The notes: generated from the letters alone by a model not told the origin. A stretch of DNA of 64,000 nucleotides from Paraconiothyrium sp. Pb-2020 (GCA_022419385.1 JAJUBI010000009.1:1220464-1284463), one strand, 5' to 3'. Counted from the stretch's first letter, positions 24,706-38,384 are shown. Translations and numbers: made by a program.

Positions 24706-27700
24706 ATGGCTTCTACAGTAAACTGACTAATATTATTAAACCTAACAGACCTAGTCTAGATAAAGAAACAACTTAACTACCTAAATAAAAAAAACTAAAG
24801 GTAAAAGGATGCCTATAATAAGCTAGTAGAATAAGTAAAAGCTATATTAGAAAGGAAGAGAGAGGGGGCTAATAAAATAATAAAAGAATAAATCTAGTAA
24901 ATAGAGCTTAGAATAAGGAGTAGACCCTTAAAACTAGCTAATCTAAAAAAGTTTAATAGAATAAGGACTAAGCTTAGGGGGTTTCTAGCCTCTATATCCC
25001 TCTATTTAGATTTAAATTAAGAATACCTTAGAGAAGAAGATTAGAAGGTGGCTTATATAGTAACTTACTTTATAGGCAAAGTAATAGATTAGTTTAATAG
25101 TTATCTTATAGACTAGAGGACGAACTAAGCAGATAACTAAAAAATAGAAATTAACCTTATTTTTATAAGCTATACTTATTTTAAGCAAAAGCTCTAACTA
25201 ACCTTTAGCAATATTAATGCAGAACGTATAGTTAAATAGAAACTCTTAAAGCTCTAATAAACTAAGATAGTAGCAGCCTATATATTAATATTTAAACAGC
25301 TAGCTAATAAGGTCTTAGACTATAGAGAACAAGCTCTAATACAGAAGTTCTATAAAGAACTTAAATTAGATATTAGGTACAAAATAATTAGGATAGAGAA
25401 ACTAATAACTCTACCTATAATAATTAAATAAGCTGTCTAAGTAGATAATAAGTTATTCCTGTAAAAATAAGATAATAAAAGAGAAAGCAGATATAGTATA
25501 AATAACTAAAACTGTAAAACTTATAATAAAGGGGATCTAATAGTCTTAGATGCTAATAAAGAAAAGGGATTAAGTTAGAACATAATAAAAGAAAAGTAAT
25601 ATAAGAAAGGTACTTACTTTAGCTGTAATAAAAAGGGCTATATTACTAGGAACTGCCTAAATAAAAGCTAAGAAAAGTCTATAAAAGGTACTAAGAAGGA
25701 ACTAAAGAAGTAAGAAACTCTAAAGAAAACTAAAGAGAAGCTAGCTAGTAGTAAGAAATATAAGGCTACCTATTAGGCTAAGTATTCCTAAGATACGTAT
25801 ATATTACATATAAAGATAAAAAAGAATATAGGATACTAGCCTATAGGAGAAAGGCTAGCAGTAACTTAAGAGGGCTAAATAATTCTATAGCTAGAGGAGT
25901 AAAATGCCTAGGTTCTAGAATTCTATAATACTAAAGATTTAGAGAGCAAATCTAACAATAATAAGGGAGATAGCAACTTAGATAGATTAGTAGATACCCT
26001 ATTCTAGTTAACCTTAAGAGGGGATAAACCCTTCTTCTTATTACTAGTATAGGAGGTACCTATGTCCCCTAGTAAGAATATCTATATAGGAGGGATTAAA
26101 TATTTCTAGCCTACAGAACTAACGTACAAAGCGGCTAGACTAGTTAAGACTAAAGATATATAATAAATAATTAGAGGCCTATGCTTCTACTATAAGAATT
26201 TGTATAGAGAAACTATCTATAAGGTTTATAAAAACTAGAAGATTTAGTTTCTATAAAACATAAAGTTTATAAGCTTTAATAAATAGGTAGAATAAAATAT
26301 AATTCTAGTAAGGGAAATACTAAATAAATAAGAGTAGGCTTAGATTACTAACAAAATTAAATAGGTAGATAAAGCCTATACACCTTAAGTTATAATAAAG
26401 TACTAGATTCTAATTAAGGAAGAACGCTTAGATAAATTAGTAGAACTAATTAAAGGGGATAACCCCTAAACACTAACTAAACACCTAGTGTATTATAAGT
26501 TATTATAGATATTATATATTATAGATAACTACCTAATATATCTAATTCTAAAAAGAAAACATTACGCCTTCCTAATTTAGATAATAAACAACCCCTATAA
26601 TAATTTTATTCTAAGGGACAAAGTATACAGGTAGCACCTAAAAAAGAAGTATAGGGAATACCTAGTACTAGCCCTTAGACTTCTCTTACTAATTAAATAT
26701 ATAAAAGGGCAACCTTAGTATAAGTGCCCTAAGAATAAGTGTTCTTAGTATATAGCTAAAAAAATATAAATAAAGTATTAGCTAAAAGGTAAAGAAGCCT
26801 TAAGAGGTATATAGGGACTGTATATTATAATTTAGGGAGAATACTACAGAAAACTAATTAGAGCAATAATTAATAGTAGAGTAATATAGAACTTTATCTC
26901 TAAGAATTTTGCAGAGAATAAAGGGTTCTACTATACTAATAAAATAGAAAAAAGGACCCTATTTAATATTAAGGGACTACCTTTTTAAGAACAAATCTAT
27001 ATAGAAACTATACTAGAAACCTTTCTATCTAAAGAACTAGTTATTAACAACTTTATTATAGACTTAGCTAAAATAGATAATTAGTAGAATATAATCTTAG
27101 GAATACTATAGCTAAGATAGGTTAACCTAACTATCTACTAGAAAATAAAACAGGTCTAATACCTATATTAGTTAGTAGTGAGTAAAGAACTTACCCCAGA
27201 GATACTAAACTAATACTAGAGGTTTACAGATATCTTTAATAAACTAGAAGGATACCTTCTAGAATACGCTAAGTAGGACTGTAAGATTAGACTAGAGGAA
27301 GGAAAACAACCTATATAAGAACTAGTATATAAAATAACAAAACAGGAGCTTAAGGTCACTAAATAATATATTAAGAATAACCTTAAATAGAAATATATTA
27401 AACCTTCTTAGTCTTCTACTGCTTATGGAGTTACCTTTATAGAAAAGAAGGATAAACTAGAACTATAGTTCTATATTAACTTTAGGAAGACAAATACTAT
27501 TATAATTAAGAATAAATACCTATTACCCTTAATATTAAATTTATAAGACTAACTCTAAAACACAAAAATCTTTACCTACTTAGATATAAAAAATGCATAC
27601 TACTAAATTAGAATAAAGAAAGGTAAGGAATAGAAGACTGCTTTTAGAATAAAGTTAGGGCTATTTAAGTATAATATTATACTCTTTAGGCTTACTAACA

Positions 27701-30250
27701 CCCCAGCTATCTTTTAGAGATAAATTAATACTACTTTAAGAATGTATTAGCAAGTATACTATAGTATACCTAGATAATATCTTAATATACTTAAACAACA
27801 AATAAGACCACTAGAAGTATATAGAAGAAGTACTAAACTATATAAGTAAAGCTAAGCTATATCTAAAGCTTAAGAAATATAAATTTTATATTACCTAAAC
27901 TATTTTTCTAAGGTTTATAGTAGAACCTAGAAAACTTAAGATTAAGCAAATAAAGCTCTAGGAGATTTTAGATTAGGGAAAGCTAGAAAATATTAAGGAC
28001 ATCTAATTCTTTTTAGAATTTTATAACTATTATAGGAAGTTTATTCTAGACTAGATAAAGATAATAGAGCCCCTTATAAGGCTAACTAAGAAGAAAGTAC
28101 CCTTTAAATAGATAGATAAATACTAATAAGTAATAGATTAACTTAAAAAAGAATTTACTAAAGAACCTATCTTATAAATCTTTAATCCCTGCTACTCTAC
28201 TATACTAGAGATAGATATATTAAATTTTACTATAGAAGTATGCCTACTCTAGTAAGATCTAGAAATAGATAAAAAGTACCTATACAGCTATTACTTCTAG
28301 AAAATATAAAAAGCTAAACTTAACTATAATATCTATAATAAGGAAATATTAGCAATAGTTAAAGTATTTAAAGAATAGAGAACTTACCTCTAAGGTATAA
28401 AATACTAAACGCCGGTCTTCTTAGACTATAAGAACCTAACAGAATTTATAATAAATAAGGCCCTTATACCCTAGTAAGTAAGATGGGCGTAGACCCTATT
28501 AATATATAATTTTAAGATTATATATACCTAAGAAATAGAAAACCTTTAGGTAGACGCCTTAAGTAGAAGGCCTAACTTATAAGAAAAGGCTAAAGTATTA
28601 GGGGCCCTGCTTTAATTTAATAAGGACAGTACTATTATTTATAACGTACTAAAGCTGGCAGCAATAATAAAAACCTAGACTAATATATAGTATAATTAGA
28701 TTAAGAAGAAAACAGCAATTAGTAATAAAAATATAAGCCACCTACCTATAGAAACAAAGTATAAGGATAATATTTATAAGGTCTTTAATAGAATCTTTAT
28801 CCCTGCTAAAATCTAATATAAGTTTATAAGACAATTCTATAAGGCACCGGTATATAGCCACTAGGGAATTAAATAAATATTAGAATAACTAATAAGGGAC
28901 TATTATTTCCCTTAAGCCTAATAAATAGTTATAGAAGTCTTACGCAACTGCGCCGACTACTACTAAAATAAACTAAATAGGTATACGCCGTATAGACAAC
29001 TATAACCTATAGAAATTTCTAATTAACTATAGGGCATAGTTATAATGGACTTTATTATAGGACTACTAAAATCTAAAGACCTAGACAATAAGGTAGAATA
29101 TAACAGAATTATAGTTATTATTAATAAAGTAACTAAGTACGCATACTTCCTACTACACAAAGAGGTTAATAAGGTAGAATATATAGCTTTCTGCTTTACT
29201 TCTGTAGTAATAGTATAATATAGAGCTCTAAATAAAATTATTACAGATAGAGATATCTGCTTTATATCTAAGTTCTAGTAAATTATATTTACCCTTATAG
29301 GTATTAAGCACAGTATATTAACAGCTTATTACCTATAAATAAATAGGTAGATAGAATAAATAAATTAAACAGTAGAATAGTTTCTTAGGTATTACCTAAA
29401 CTACTAATAGAATAACTAGGTAGAGTTGCTCCCTATAGCATAACTGGCCTATAATAGCTTATAATATAGTGCTACTAGAGTTTTACTATTCTTTGTAAAC
29501 TATAGATTTAACCTAGTAGCCTACTAAGTACTTAGAACTATAAGGTCTTAGAGTACAGATAGAGAACAATAGGCTAAGAAAATTATATAAATTTATAGCT
29601 AACTTTAGTAAGACGCTATATTTCTATAAGGAAAAATAGGGAAATACTATAATCTTAAGTATAAGCCTACGCTACACTAGAGAAGGGAGAGAAAGTCTAG
29701 CTACTATAAAAAAATGTTACTAGTAAATAACTATTAAATAAACTAGACTATCTAAAAATTAGACTATATAAGGTTCTAGAGTAAATTACTCTAGTTTTAT
29801 TTAAATTATAACTCCTAAATAGTATAAAAATATACCTAGTGTTCTACGTAGCCCTCTTAAAAAAGGCACTATAGAATACAGAACCTGTAGTCTATAAAGT
29901 AGATATATATAGAGAGTAGTAAGAAGAATAGAAAGTAGTAAGTATTAATAGATACTAACTAGTAAATAGTTAGAATTACTATAGAATTAAATGGCTAGAA
30001 CGCGATAAGAAGAGAAACCTATAGAATAATATCTAAGAACTAGAAAGTAACCTTAACTACCTAGAAGAGTTAGAGAAATATTAACTAAACTAATCTTTTA
30101 AAGAAAGCCTAGAGATATTAGACTAAGGGCTAGATTACCTTACAGCAAACTATAAAGATTGCTACTATTAGAGGAGGTATAAGTAGTGTCTTAAGAGACT
30201 ACTTTACCCTTCTTTAGACTATTCTATAAATTAGCTGCTTTTAGCTCTAC
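24706..30250 (+). pseudogene. gag-pol relic of A(+) (chromovirus)
   Basis: Starts at ATG 24706, the position kept in the other A copies (MAPIVN in the least damaged). If TAG/TAA are read through, gag runs in one frame to the zinc knuckle at 25615-25660 (YFSCNKKGYITRNC; first Cys and His mutated to Tyr). Then retropepsin near 26860 (IINSRV, from a DSGA-type site), RT from about 27270 with catalytic box YLDN at 27767-27778, RNase H 28200-28560, a DALSRRPN tether near 28555, the integrase zinc domain (HQGI ... CADYY) near 28860-28960, the integrase core (TDRDICF near 29250), and a chromodomain at 29970-30090 (YRIKWLERDKKxN ... LEELEKY). One indel lies near 27740. Dead copy. Confidence 0.9.
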
Positions 30251-30789
30251 TTCTTTCTAATCTAGCTTAGCCTTTAGAAATACTAACTATTAATTCTTCT
30301 ACTTATTAAGAAGCTCCTTCTGCTTCTAAAGTTATAATACCTTAGCTTAGGCTGTAGCTAAAGTATCTAAAATTACTTTTTAAGCCTTCTTAGCCTTAGC
30401 TAGTTTAGCTTAAATTTTAGCTTAGGAACAACTAGTATTGTGTACTAAAAATAATTAGTTCTAAAGAAGGAATTATAACTAACTATATACTTTTAATAAT
30501 AGATACACTATTAACGTCGTAAGAACCTTAGATATTAGAATAAATATAGGCTTTATAAGCAGAATGCCTAGGTATATTATATAGTAAAAGTATATAAGGA
30601 ATTTTAAGCCTATTATAATAAGAATAAGGCATAGCTAGAAATCTGCAATAACCTATTTTATTAGTAAAAGTAAGTTGTTTGTTAGTTTTGCAAGAAGGCA
30701 TAAAGGGCAATAATAAACTACTATATAATAGGGCTTACTCTGCTAATATAGTACAACCTCTGCAATAGATAAATCTTTAGGCTAAAAAT
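30251..30789 (+). other. 3' non-coding end of A(+) internal region
   Basis: No retroviral motif on the plus strand. A 60-codon open frame on the minus strand (30528-30710) lies here but has no recognisable domain and is disrupted in the equivalent regions of the other A copies, so it is not called as a gene. Confidence 0.45.
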
Positions 30790-30803
30790 AGAGGGGGAGA
30801 TAG
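30790..30803 (+). other. Polypurine tract of A(+)
   Basis: agagggggagatag directly before the 3' LTR; the same tract appears reverse-complemented beside the inner (31537-31550) and outer (22314-22328) A copies. Plus-strand primer site. Confidence 0.75.
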
Positions 30804-31054
30804 TATTATAGCTGCTATATATAGAATTATAGGAACTAATATAATAATAGTAGTAACTAGTTAGATTATAAGAATAAGTATTATAATTACGGGTTAGATG
30901 CTGAGTACAATATAAACATGTAATTAGAGTTATATAATTAAATCTATAAATCTGTAGAATAGAGCTATAAAGCCTAGATCTATAGAATTTATACGCAGAG
31001 CCTACAGAGCCTTAGTTAGATAGTAGTATATAGAGATAACAGATTCCTACTAGT

Positions 31055-31536
31055 TATAACAGGGCCTTCTTAACACTGTGGCAAGCCGCGGCCCAGTTAG
31101 GGTTCTATTAAGAGATAAGTAGCGTGCAGGGTTGTATTAGTTATATATGTGTAAATATTAATCAATCACTACTATAAGAATGTGTTACTAAAGACTTAAG
31201 GGTAATCTTCTATAAGGAAACTAGATACAGTAAACTGTATTATAGATTAATAATAAGGAATTACTAGTGGTAATCTGTTGTCTCTATATACTGCTATCTG
31301 GCCTAGGCTCTGTAGGCTCTGTCTGTAGGTCTATATAGATCTATAGATTCTGGCTCTGTGGCTTTGTATTCTTAGCATTTACAGATCTACAGATTCTATT
31401 ATGTAACCTTAATTACGTGTCTATATTATACTTAGTATCTAACCTGTAATTGTAATACTTATCCTTATAATCTAACTAGTTGCTGCTGTTATTACGTTAG
31501 TTCCTGTAATTCTATTTTAGTATAGCAGCTATAACA
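31055..31536 (-). repeat. 3' LTR of inner A(-)
   Basis: 482 bp, beginning tataacagggcc (RIP-changed from TGTAAC) and ending agctataaca; followed on the plus strand by ctatctccctcttc, the reversed polypurine tract. Confidence 0.92.
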
Positions 31537-34500
31537 CTATCTCCCTCTTCTATATCTTTGGCCTGAAGATTTATCTATTATAGGGGTTGTGCTATATTAG
31601 CGGGGTAAGCCCTATTATATAGTAGTTTGTTGTCGCCCTTTATACCTTCTTATAAGACCAATAAACAATTTACGCTTACTAATAAAATTAGTTATTATAG
31701 ATTTCTTACTATGCCTTGTTCTTGCTGCAATTAATTAAAGATTACTATAACTTTTTCTATAAAATTACCTAGACATTCTACTTACAAAGCTTATATTTAT
31801 TTAAATGTCTAGGGTTCTTGCAATATTAATAGTATTTTAGTAGCTAAGAGTATATTATCTACTACTATAGTTCTATCTGTATTAACTATTTATAGTGCGT
31901 AACACTAGTTATTCCTAAGCTAAAATTCTAGCCAAACTTATTAAAGCTAAAAAGGCCTAAGAGAATACCCTAGATACTGCTACTACTACTGCCTAGCGTT
32001 TAGCTAATACTTGTTTAAAGATATTATAGTTGTGGAAATAGAAGAAGCTTCTTAATAGGTAGGAGGATTATTAGTTAGTATTTCTAGAGGCTAAGCTGGA
32101 TTAGAAAGAAGCGGAACTAAGGGCTACTAGTCTATAAAATAGTCCTAATAAGGGTAAAGTAGTCTCTTAAGACACTGCTTATACCTTCTCTAATAGTAGT
32201 AATCTTTATAGTTTACTATAAGGCGGTTCTACTTTTAGTTTAATGTCTCTAGGCTTCCTTTAAGAGATTAGTTTAACTAAAATTCCTCTAACTTCTTAAG
32301 GCAGTTAAGATTACTTTCTAGTTTCTAGGTATTATTTTATAGGTTTCCTTTCTTATCGCGTCCTAGCCATTTAACTTTATAGTAACTCTAACTATTTACT
32401 AGTTAGTATCTATTAATGCTTACTACTTCCTATTCTTCTTACTATTCTTTATATATGTCTGCTTTATAGACTGTAGGTTCTACGTCCTGTAGTGCCTTTT
32501 CTAAGAGAGCTATATAGAACACCGGGTGTATTTTTATACTATTTAGGAGTTGTAGTTTAAATAAAACTGGGGTAATTTATTCTAGGACCTTATACAGTCT
32601 AATCTTTAGGTAGTCTAGTTTGTTTAATAGTTGTTTACTAGTAATATTTTTTTATAGTAGCTAGACTTTCTCTCTCTTCTCTAGCGTAGGCGCAGGCTTA
32701 TACTTAAGATTATAGTATTTCCCTATTTTTTTTTATAGGAATATAGTGTCTTACTTAAGTTAGCTATAAATTTATATAATTTTCTTAGCCTATTGTTCTC
32801 TATCTGTGCTCTAAGACCTTATAGTTCTAGGTACTTAGTAGGCTGCTAGGTTAAATCTGTAGTTTATAAAGAACAGTAAAACTCTAGTAGCGCTATATTA
32901 TAAGCTATTATAGGCTAGTTATACTATAGGGAGTAACTCTACCTAGTTATTCTATTAATAGTTTAGGTAACATCTAAGAAACTATTCTACTGTCTAGTTT
33001 ATTCTATCTACCTATCTATTTATAGATATGGCTTAATATACTGTGCTTAATACCTATAAGGGTAAATACTATTTGCCAGAACTTAGATATAAAGTAAATG
33101 TCTCTATCTGTAATAATTTTGTCTGGAGCTCTATATTGTGCTATTACTATAGAAGTAAAGTAGAAAGCTTATACTCTACTTTACTAACTTCTTTATATAG
33201 TAAGAAGTATATATACTTAGTTGCTTTATTAATAACAACTATAATTCTATTATATTCTTTATTGTCTAGGTCCTTAGATTTTAGTAGTCCTATAATAAAG
33301 TTTATTGTAACTATATCCTATAGTTAATTAGAAACTTCTATAGGTTATAGTTATCTATACAGCGCGTGCCCTATTTAGTTTATTTTAGTAGTAGTTAGCG
33401 CAGTTACGTAAGACTTCTGTAACTATTTGTTAGGCTTAAGGGAAGTAGTGTTCCTTATTAGTTATTTTATTATTTGTTTAATTCCCTAGTGGCTGTGTGC
33501 CGGTGCCTCGTGGAATTATTTTATAAATTTATATTAAATTTTGGCAGGAATAAAGATTCTATTAAAGACCTTATAGATGTTATCTTTGTATTTTATTTCT
33601 ATAGGTAGGTAGCTTATATTCTTATTACTAATTGCTGTTTCCTTTTTAATCTAGTTATGCTATATGCTAGTCTAGGTTTCTATTATTGCTGCCAGCTTTA
33701 GTAAATTATAGAAATGGTACTGTCTTTATTAAATTAAAGCAGGGCCCCTAATACTTTAGCTTTTTCTTATAAGTTAGGTCTTCTACTTAAGGTATCCGCC
33801 TAAAGGTTTTCTGTTTCTTAGGTATATATAATCTTAAAATTATATATTAATAGGGTCTGTGCCTATCTTACTTACTAGGGTGTAAGGGCCTTATTTATTA
33901 TAAATCCTGTTAAGTTCTTATAGTCTAAAAAGACCGGCGTTTAGTATTTTACTTCTTAGAGGTAAGTTCTCTATTTCTTAAACACTTTAACTATCACTAA
34001 TATCTCTTTATTATAGATATTATAGTTAAGTTTAGCTTTTTACATTTTTTAAGAGTAATAGCTATATAAGTATTTTTTATCTATTTCTAAATCTTACTAG
34101 AGTAAGTACACTTCTATAGCAAAATTTAATATATCTATCTCTAGTATGGCGGGATAGCAGGAATTAAAGATTTATAAAATAGGTTTCTTAGTAAATTCTT
34201 TCTTAAGTTAATCTACTTATTGGCATTTATCTATCTACTTAAAGGGTACTTCTTTCTTTGTTAGCCTTATAAGGGGCTCTATTATCTTTATCTAGTCTAG
34301 AATAAACTTTCTGTAATAGTTGTAAAATCCTAAGAAGGATTAGATATCTTTAATATTTTCTAGTTTTCTCTAATCTAAAATCTCCTAGAGCTTTATTTGC
34401 TTAATCTTAAGCTTTCTAGGTTCTACTATAAACTCTAGAAAAATAGTTTAGGTAATATAGAATTTGTACTTCTTAAGCTTTAGATATAGCTTAGCTTTAC

Positions 34501-37500
34501 TTATATAGTTTAGTACTTCTTCTATATACTTTTAGTAGTCTAGTTTGTTGTTTAAGTATATTAAGACATTATCTAGGTATACTATAGTATACTTACTAAT
34601 ATATTCTTAGAGTACAGTGTTAATTTATCTCTAAAAGACAGCTAGGGTGTTAGTAAGCCTAAAGGGCATAACATTATACTTAAATAGTTCTAACTTTGTT
34701 CTAAAGGTAGTCTTCTATTCCTTACCTTTCTTTATTCTAATCTAGTAGTATGCGTTTTTTATATCTAAGTAGGTAAAGATTTTCGCGTCTTAGAGTTAGT
34801 TCTGTAAGTCTAAAATTAAGGGTAATAGGTACCTATCTTTAATTATAATAGTATTTGTTTTTCTAAAGTTAATATAGAACTATAGTTCTGGGTTGTCCTT
34901 CTTCTCTGTAAAGGTAACTCTATAAGCAGCAAAAGACTAAGAAGGTCTAATATATTTCTACTTAAGGTTATTCTTAATATATTAATCTACCTTAAGCTCT
35001 ATTCTGTTGTTTTATACTACTAGTCTATATAGGTTATTTTCCTTCCTCTAGTCTAATTTTATATTTCTACTTAGCGTGTTCCGGAAGGTATTTTTCTAGT
35101 TTATTAAAGATATCTGCAAACCCCTAGTATTAATCTAGTATCCCTAGGGTGAGTTTCTTATTTACTATTAACTAGTATAGGTATTAGACTTGTTTCGTTC
35201 CCTAGTAGATAGTTAGGTTAACCTATTTTAGCTATAGTATTTCTAGAATTACATCTTACTAATTATCTATTTTAGCTAAGTCTATAATAAAGTTATTAAT
35301 AACTAGTCCTTTAGATAGGAAGGTTCCTGGTATTATTTCTATATAGATTTATTCCTAAAAAGGCAGTCCCTTAATATTAAATAGGGTTCTTTTTTCTATT
35401 TTATTAGTATAGTAGAGTCCTTTATCTTTTACAAAGTTCTTAGAGATGAAGTTTTATATTACTCTACTATTAATTATTACCCTAATTAGTTTTTCTTAGT
35501 ATTCTCCTTAAATTATAATATATAGTCCCTATATACCTCTTAAGGCTTTCTTACCTTTTAGCTAATGCTTTGTCTATATTTTCTTAGCTATATGCTAAGG
35601 GCACTTATTCTTAGAGTACTTATACTAAGATTACCCTTTTATATTTAATTAGTAAGAGGAGTCTAGGGGCTAGTACTAGGTATCCTCTGCACTTCTTTTC
35701 TAGGTGCCATCTATATACTTTGTCCCTTAGGATAAGGTTATTGTAGGGGTTGTCTATTACCTATATTAGAAAGGCACAATATTTCTTCTTTAGGGTTAGA
35801 TTATTAGGTTTGTCTATAATGCATAATATCTATAATTTTATAATATGCTAGGTGTTTAGTTAGTGTTTAGGGATTATCCCTTCTATTAGTTCTATTAGTT
35901 TATCTAAGTGTCCTTCCCTAATTAGGATTTAGTACTTTATTACAACTTAAGGCGTATAAGCTTTATCTACTACTTAATTTTATTAGTAATCTAGGCCTAT
36001 TCTTGTTTGTTTAGTATTTCCCTTACTAGAACTATATTTTGTTTACCTATTTATTAAAGCTTATAAATTTATTGTTTTAGGGGAACTAGATCTTCTAGTT
36101 TTTGTAAACCTTATAGATAGTTTCCTTATATAAATTCTTATAGTAGAAGTGTAAAACTCTTAATTATTTATACATATTTTAGTCTTAACTAGTCTGGCTG
36201 CTTTATACATTAGTCCTATAGGCTAGAAATATTTAACTCCCCCTATACAGATATTCTTGCTAGGGACATAGGTGCCTTCTATACTAGTAATAAGGAGAAG
36301 GGTTCGTCCCCTCTTAGGGTTAACTAGAATAGTATATTTACTAATCTATCTAAGTTACTATCTCCTTTGTTGTTGTTAATTTACTTTCTAAATCTTTAGT
36401 ATTATAGAATTCTAGGACCTAGGCATTTTACTTCTCTAGCTATAAAATTATTTAGTCTTCTTAAGTTGCCGCTAGCCTTTCTCCTATAGGCTAGTATCCT
36501 GTGTCCTTTTTTATATCTTTATATGTAATATATACATATCTTAGGGATACTTAGCCTAATAAGTAGCCTTATATTCTTACTGCTAGCTAGTTTCTCTTTA
36601 GTTTCTTTAAGGCTTCTAGCTTCTTTAGTTCCTTCTTAGTACCTTTTACAGACTTTTCCTAGCTTTTATTTAGGTAGTTTCTAGTAATATAGCCCTTTTA
36701 CTACAGCTAAAGTAAGCGCCTTTCTTATATTGCTTTTTCTTTATTACGTCCTGACTTAATCCTTTTTCTTTGTTAGTATCTAAGACCATCAGATCCCCCT
36801 TATTATAGGTTTTATAGTTTTAGCTACTTACACTATATTTACTTCCTTCTTTATTATCTTATTTCTACAGGAATAACTTATTGTCTACTTAGACAGCTTG
36901 TTTAATTATTATAGGTAGAGTTGTTAGTTTCTCTATTCTAATTATCTTGTACCTAATATCTAACTTAAGTCCTTTATAGAACTTTTGCATTAGGGCTTGT
37001 TCCCTATAGTCTAAGACTTTATTGGCTAGCTATTTAAATGCTAATATATAGGCTGCTACTATCTTAGTCTATTAAAGCTTTAAAAGTTTCTATTTAGCTA
37101 TATATTCTGTGTTAATATTACTAAAGGTTAGTTAGAGTTTTTGCTTAAAGTAGGCGTAATTTATAAAGACAAGGTTAGTTTCTATTTTTTAGTTATCTAT
37201 TTAGTTTATCCTTTAGTCTGTAAGGTAACTATTAAACTAGTCTATTGCTTTACCTATAAAGTAGGTTACTATATAAGCCACTTTCTAATCTTCTTCTCTA
37301 AGGTATTCTTAATTCAAATCCAAATAAAGGGATATAGAGGCTAGGAACCCCCTAAGCTTAGTTCTTATTCTATTAAACTTTTCTAAATTAGCTAGTTTTA
37401 AGGGTCTACTCCTTATTCTAAGTTCTATTTGCTAAATTTATTCTTTTATTATTTTATTAGCCCCTTCCCCCTTCTTCTCTAACATAACTTTTACTTATTC

Positions 37501-37623
37501 TACTAACTTATTGTAGACATCTTTTTGCCTTTAGTTTTCTTTGTTTAGGTAGTTAAGTTGTTCCTTTATCTAGACTAGGTCTGTTGGGTCTAATAACGTT
37601 GGTTGGTTCACTATAGGAGCCAT
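31537..37623 (-). pseudogene. gag-pol relic of inner A(-)
   Basis: Best-preserved A coding region. The start codon is at 37623-37621 (reverse strand), reading MAPIVN. The gag zinc knuckle is at about 36680-36720 (TYFSC..KKGYITRN), the RT catalytic box at 34568-34579 reads YLDN instead of YLDD, RNase H lies around 33900-34150, integrase around 32900-33420 and the chromodomain near 32290-32430. Despite lighter mutation it still contains many in-frame stops and lost zinc ligands, so it is inactive. Short open frames on the plus strand at 33043-33327 and 37141-37344 are antisense to it and are not genes. Confidence 0.88.
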
Positions 37624-37684
37624 TATTTAGTAAGGGTAACTTAGGTACGTACCTGTAGAGACTCTTAAAACATAATTGTTAAAG

Positions 37685-38166
37685 TGTAATAGGGCCTTCT
37701 TAATACTGTAGTAAGCTGCGGCCCAGTTAGGGTTCTATTAAGAGATAAGTAGTATATAGGGTTATATTAGTTACGTGCGTGTAAACGTTAATTAATTACT
37801 ACTATAAGAATGTGTTGCTAAAGACTTAAGGATAATCTTCTGTAAAAAAACTAAATATAGTAAACTGTATTATAGATTAATAATAAAGGATTACTAGTAG
37901 TAATTTGTTGTCTCTATATACTGCTATCTAGCCTAGGCTCTATAGGCTCTATCTATAGGTCTATATAGATTTACAAATCCTAGCTCTGTGGCTCTATATC
38001 CTTAGCATTCACAGATCTACAGATCCTATTATGTAACCTTAATTACATGTCCATATTATACTTAGTATCTAACCTATAATTGTAATACTTATCCTTATAA
38101 TCCGACTAGTTGCTACTATTATTATATTGGTTCCCGTAATTCTGTTGCGGCATAGCAGCCGTAACA
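37685..38166 (-). repeat. 5' LTR of inner A(-)
   Basis: 482 bp, same length as the 3' LTR. Its outer end keeps an almost unmutated terminus (gcagccgtaaca), followed by the CTAGT duplication. Confidence 0.92.
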
Positions 38167-38171
38167 CTAGT

Positions 38172-38379
38172 AATCTCTTATTATTAATCTATAATATAGT
38201 TTACTGTATCTATTTTTTTTATAGAAGATTACCTTTAAGTCTTTAGCAACACATTCTTATTATAGTAATTAATTAATGTTTATCTATATATAACTTATAT
38301 AACCCTATACGCTACTTATCTCTTACTAGAACCCTAACTGGGCCGCGGCTTACTACAGTGTTAAGAAGGCCCCGTTATA
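38172..38379 (+). repeat. 3' LTR of A(+), distal segment
   Basis: Last 208 bp of the LTR begun at 30804, resumed after the inner element. It ends ccccgttata at 38379, followed by the ATAAG duplication (38380-38384). The joined LTR is about 459 bp. Confidence 0.92.
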
Positions 38380-38384
38380 ATAAG

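Larger units (their letters stand above)
24182..31054 (+). mobile_element. A(+) element, main segment
   Basis: A 463-bp 5' LTR (24182-24644), gag-pol, polypurine tract (about 30790-30803) and the first 251 bp of the 3' LTR (30804-31054). The 3' LTR is interrupted by the inner A(-) element and ends at 38379. The flanking duplication is ATAAG (24177-24181 and 38380-38384). Total without the insert is about 7.08 kb. It lies in the integrase of the outer A(-) element, so two family members are nested head-against-head. Confidence 0.94.
31055..38166 (-). mobile_element. Inner A(-) element, complete and youngest
   Basis: 7112 bp bounded by two 482-bp LTRs (31055-31536 and 37685-38166) and a perfect CTAGT duplication (31050-31054 and 38167-38171). 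It sits inside the 3' LTR of A(+). It retains the most CpA, TpG and CpG of the A copies (for example gttgcggcatagcagccgtaaca at the right end), consistent with being the last to arrive. It gives the reference structure of the family. Confidence 0.95.

Noticed and set aside
30528..30710. 60-codon minus-strand open frame
   Set aside because: Lies over the non-coding 3' end of the A(+) element, has no domain and is not open in the other A copies.
33043..33327. 94-codon plus-strand open frame, the longest in the window
   Set aside because: Antisense to the integrase of the inner A(-) element. The residues are what translated RIP-degraded DNA gives (Tyr, Ser, Leu, Ile) and the matching part of other A copies is not open.
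37141..37344. 67-codon plus-strand open frame
   Set aside because: Antisense to gag of the inner A(-) element and interrupted in the outer copy.
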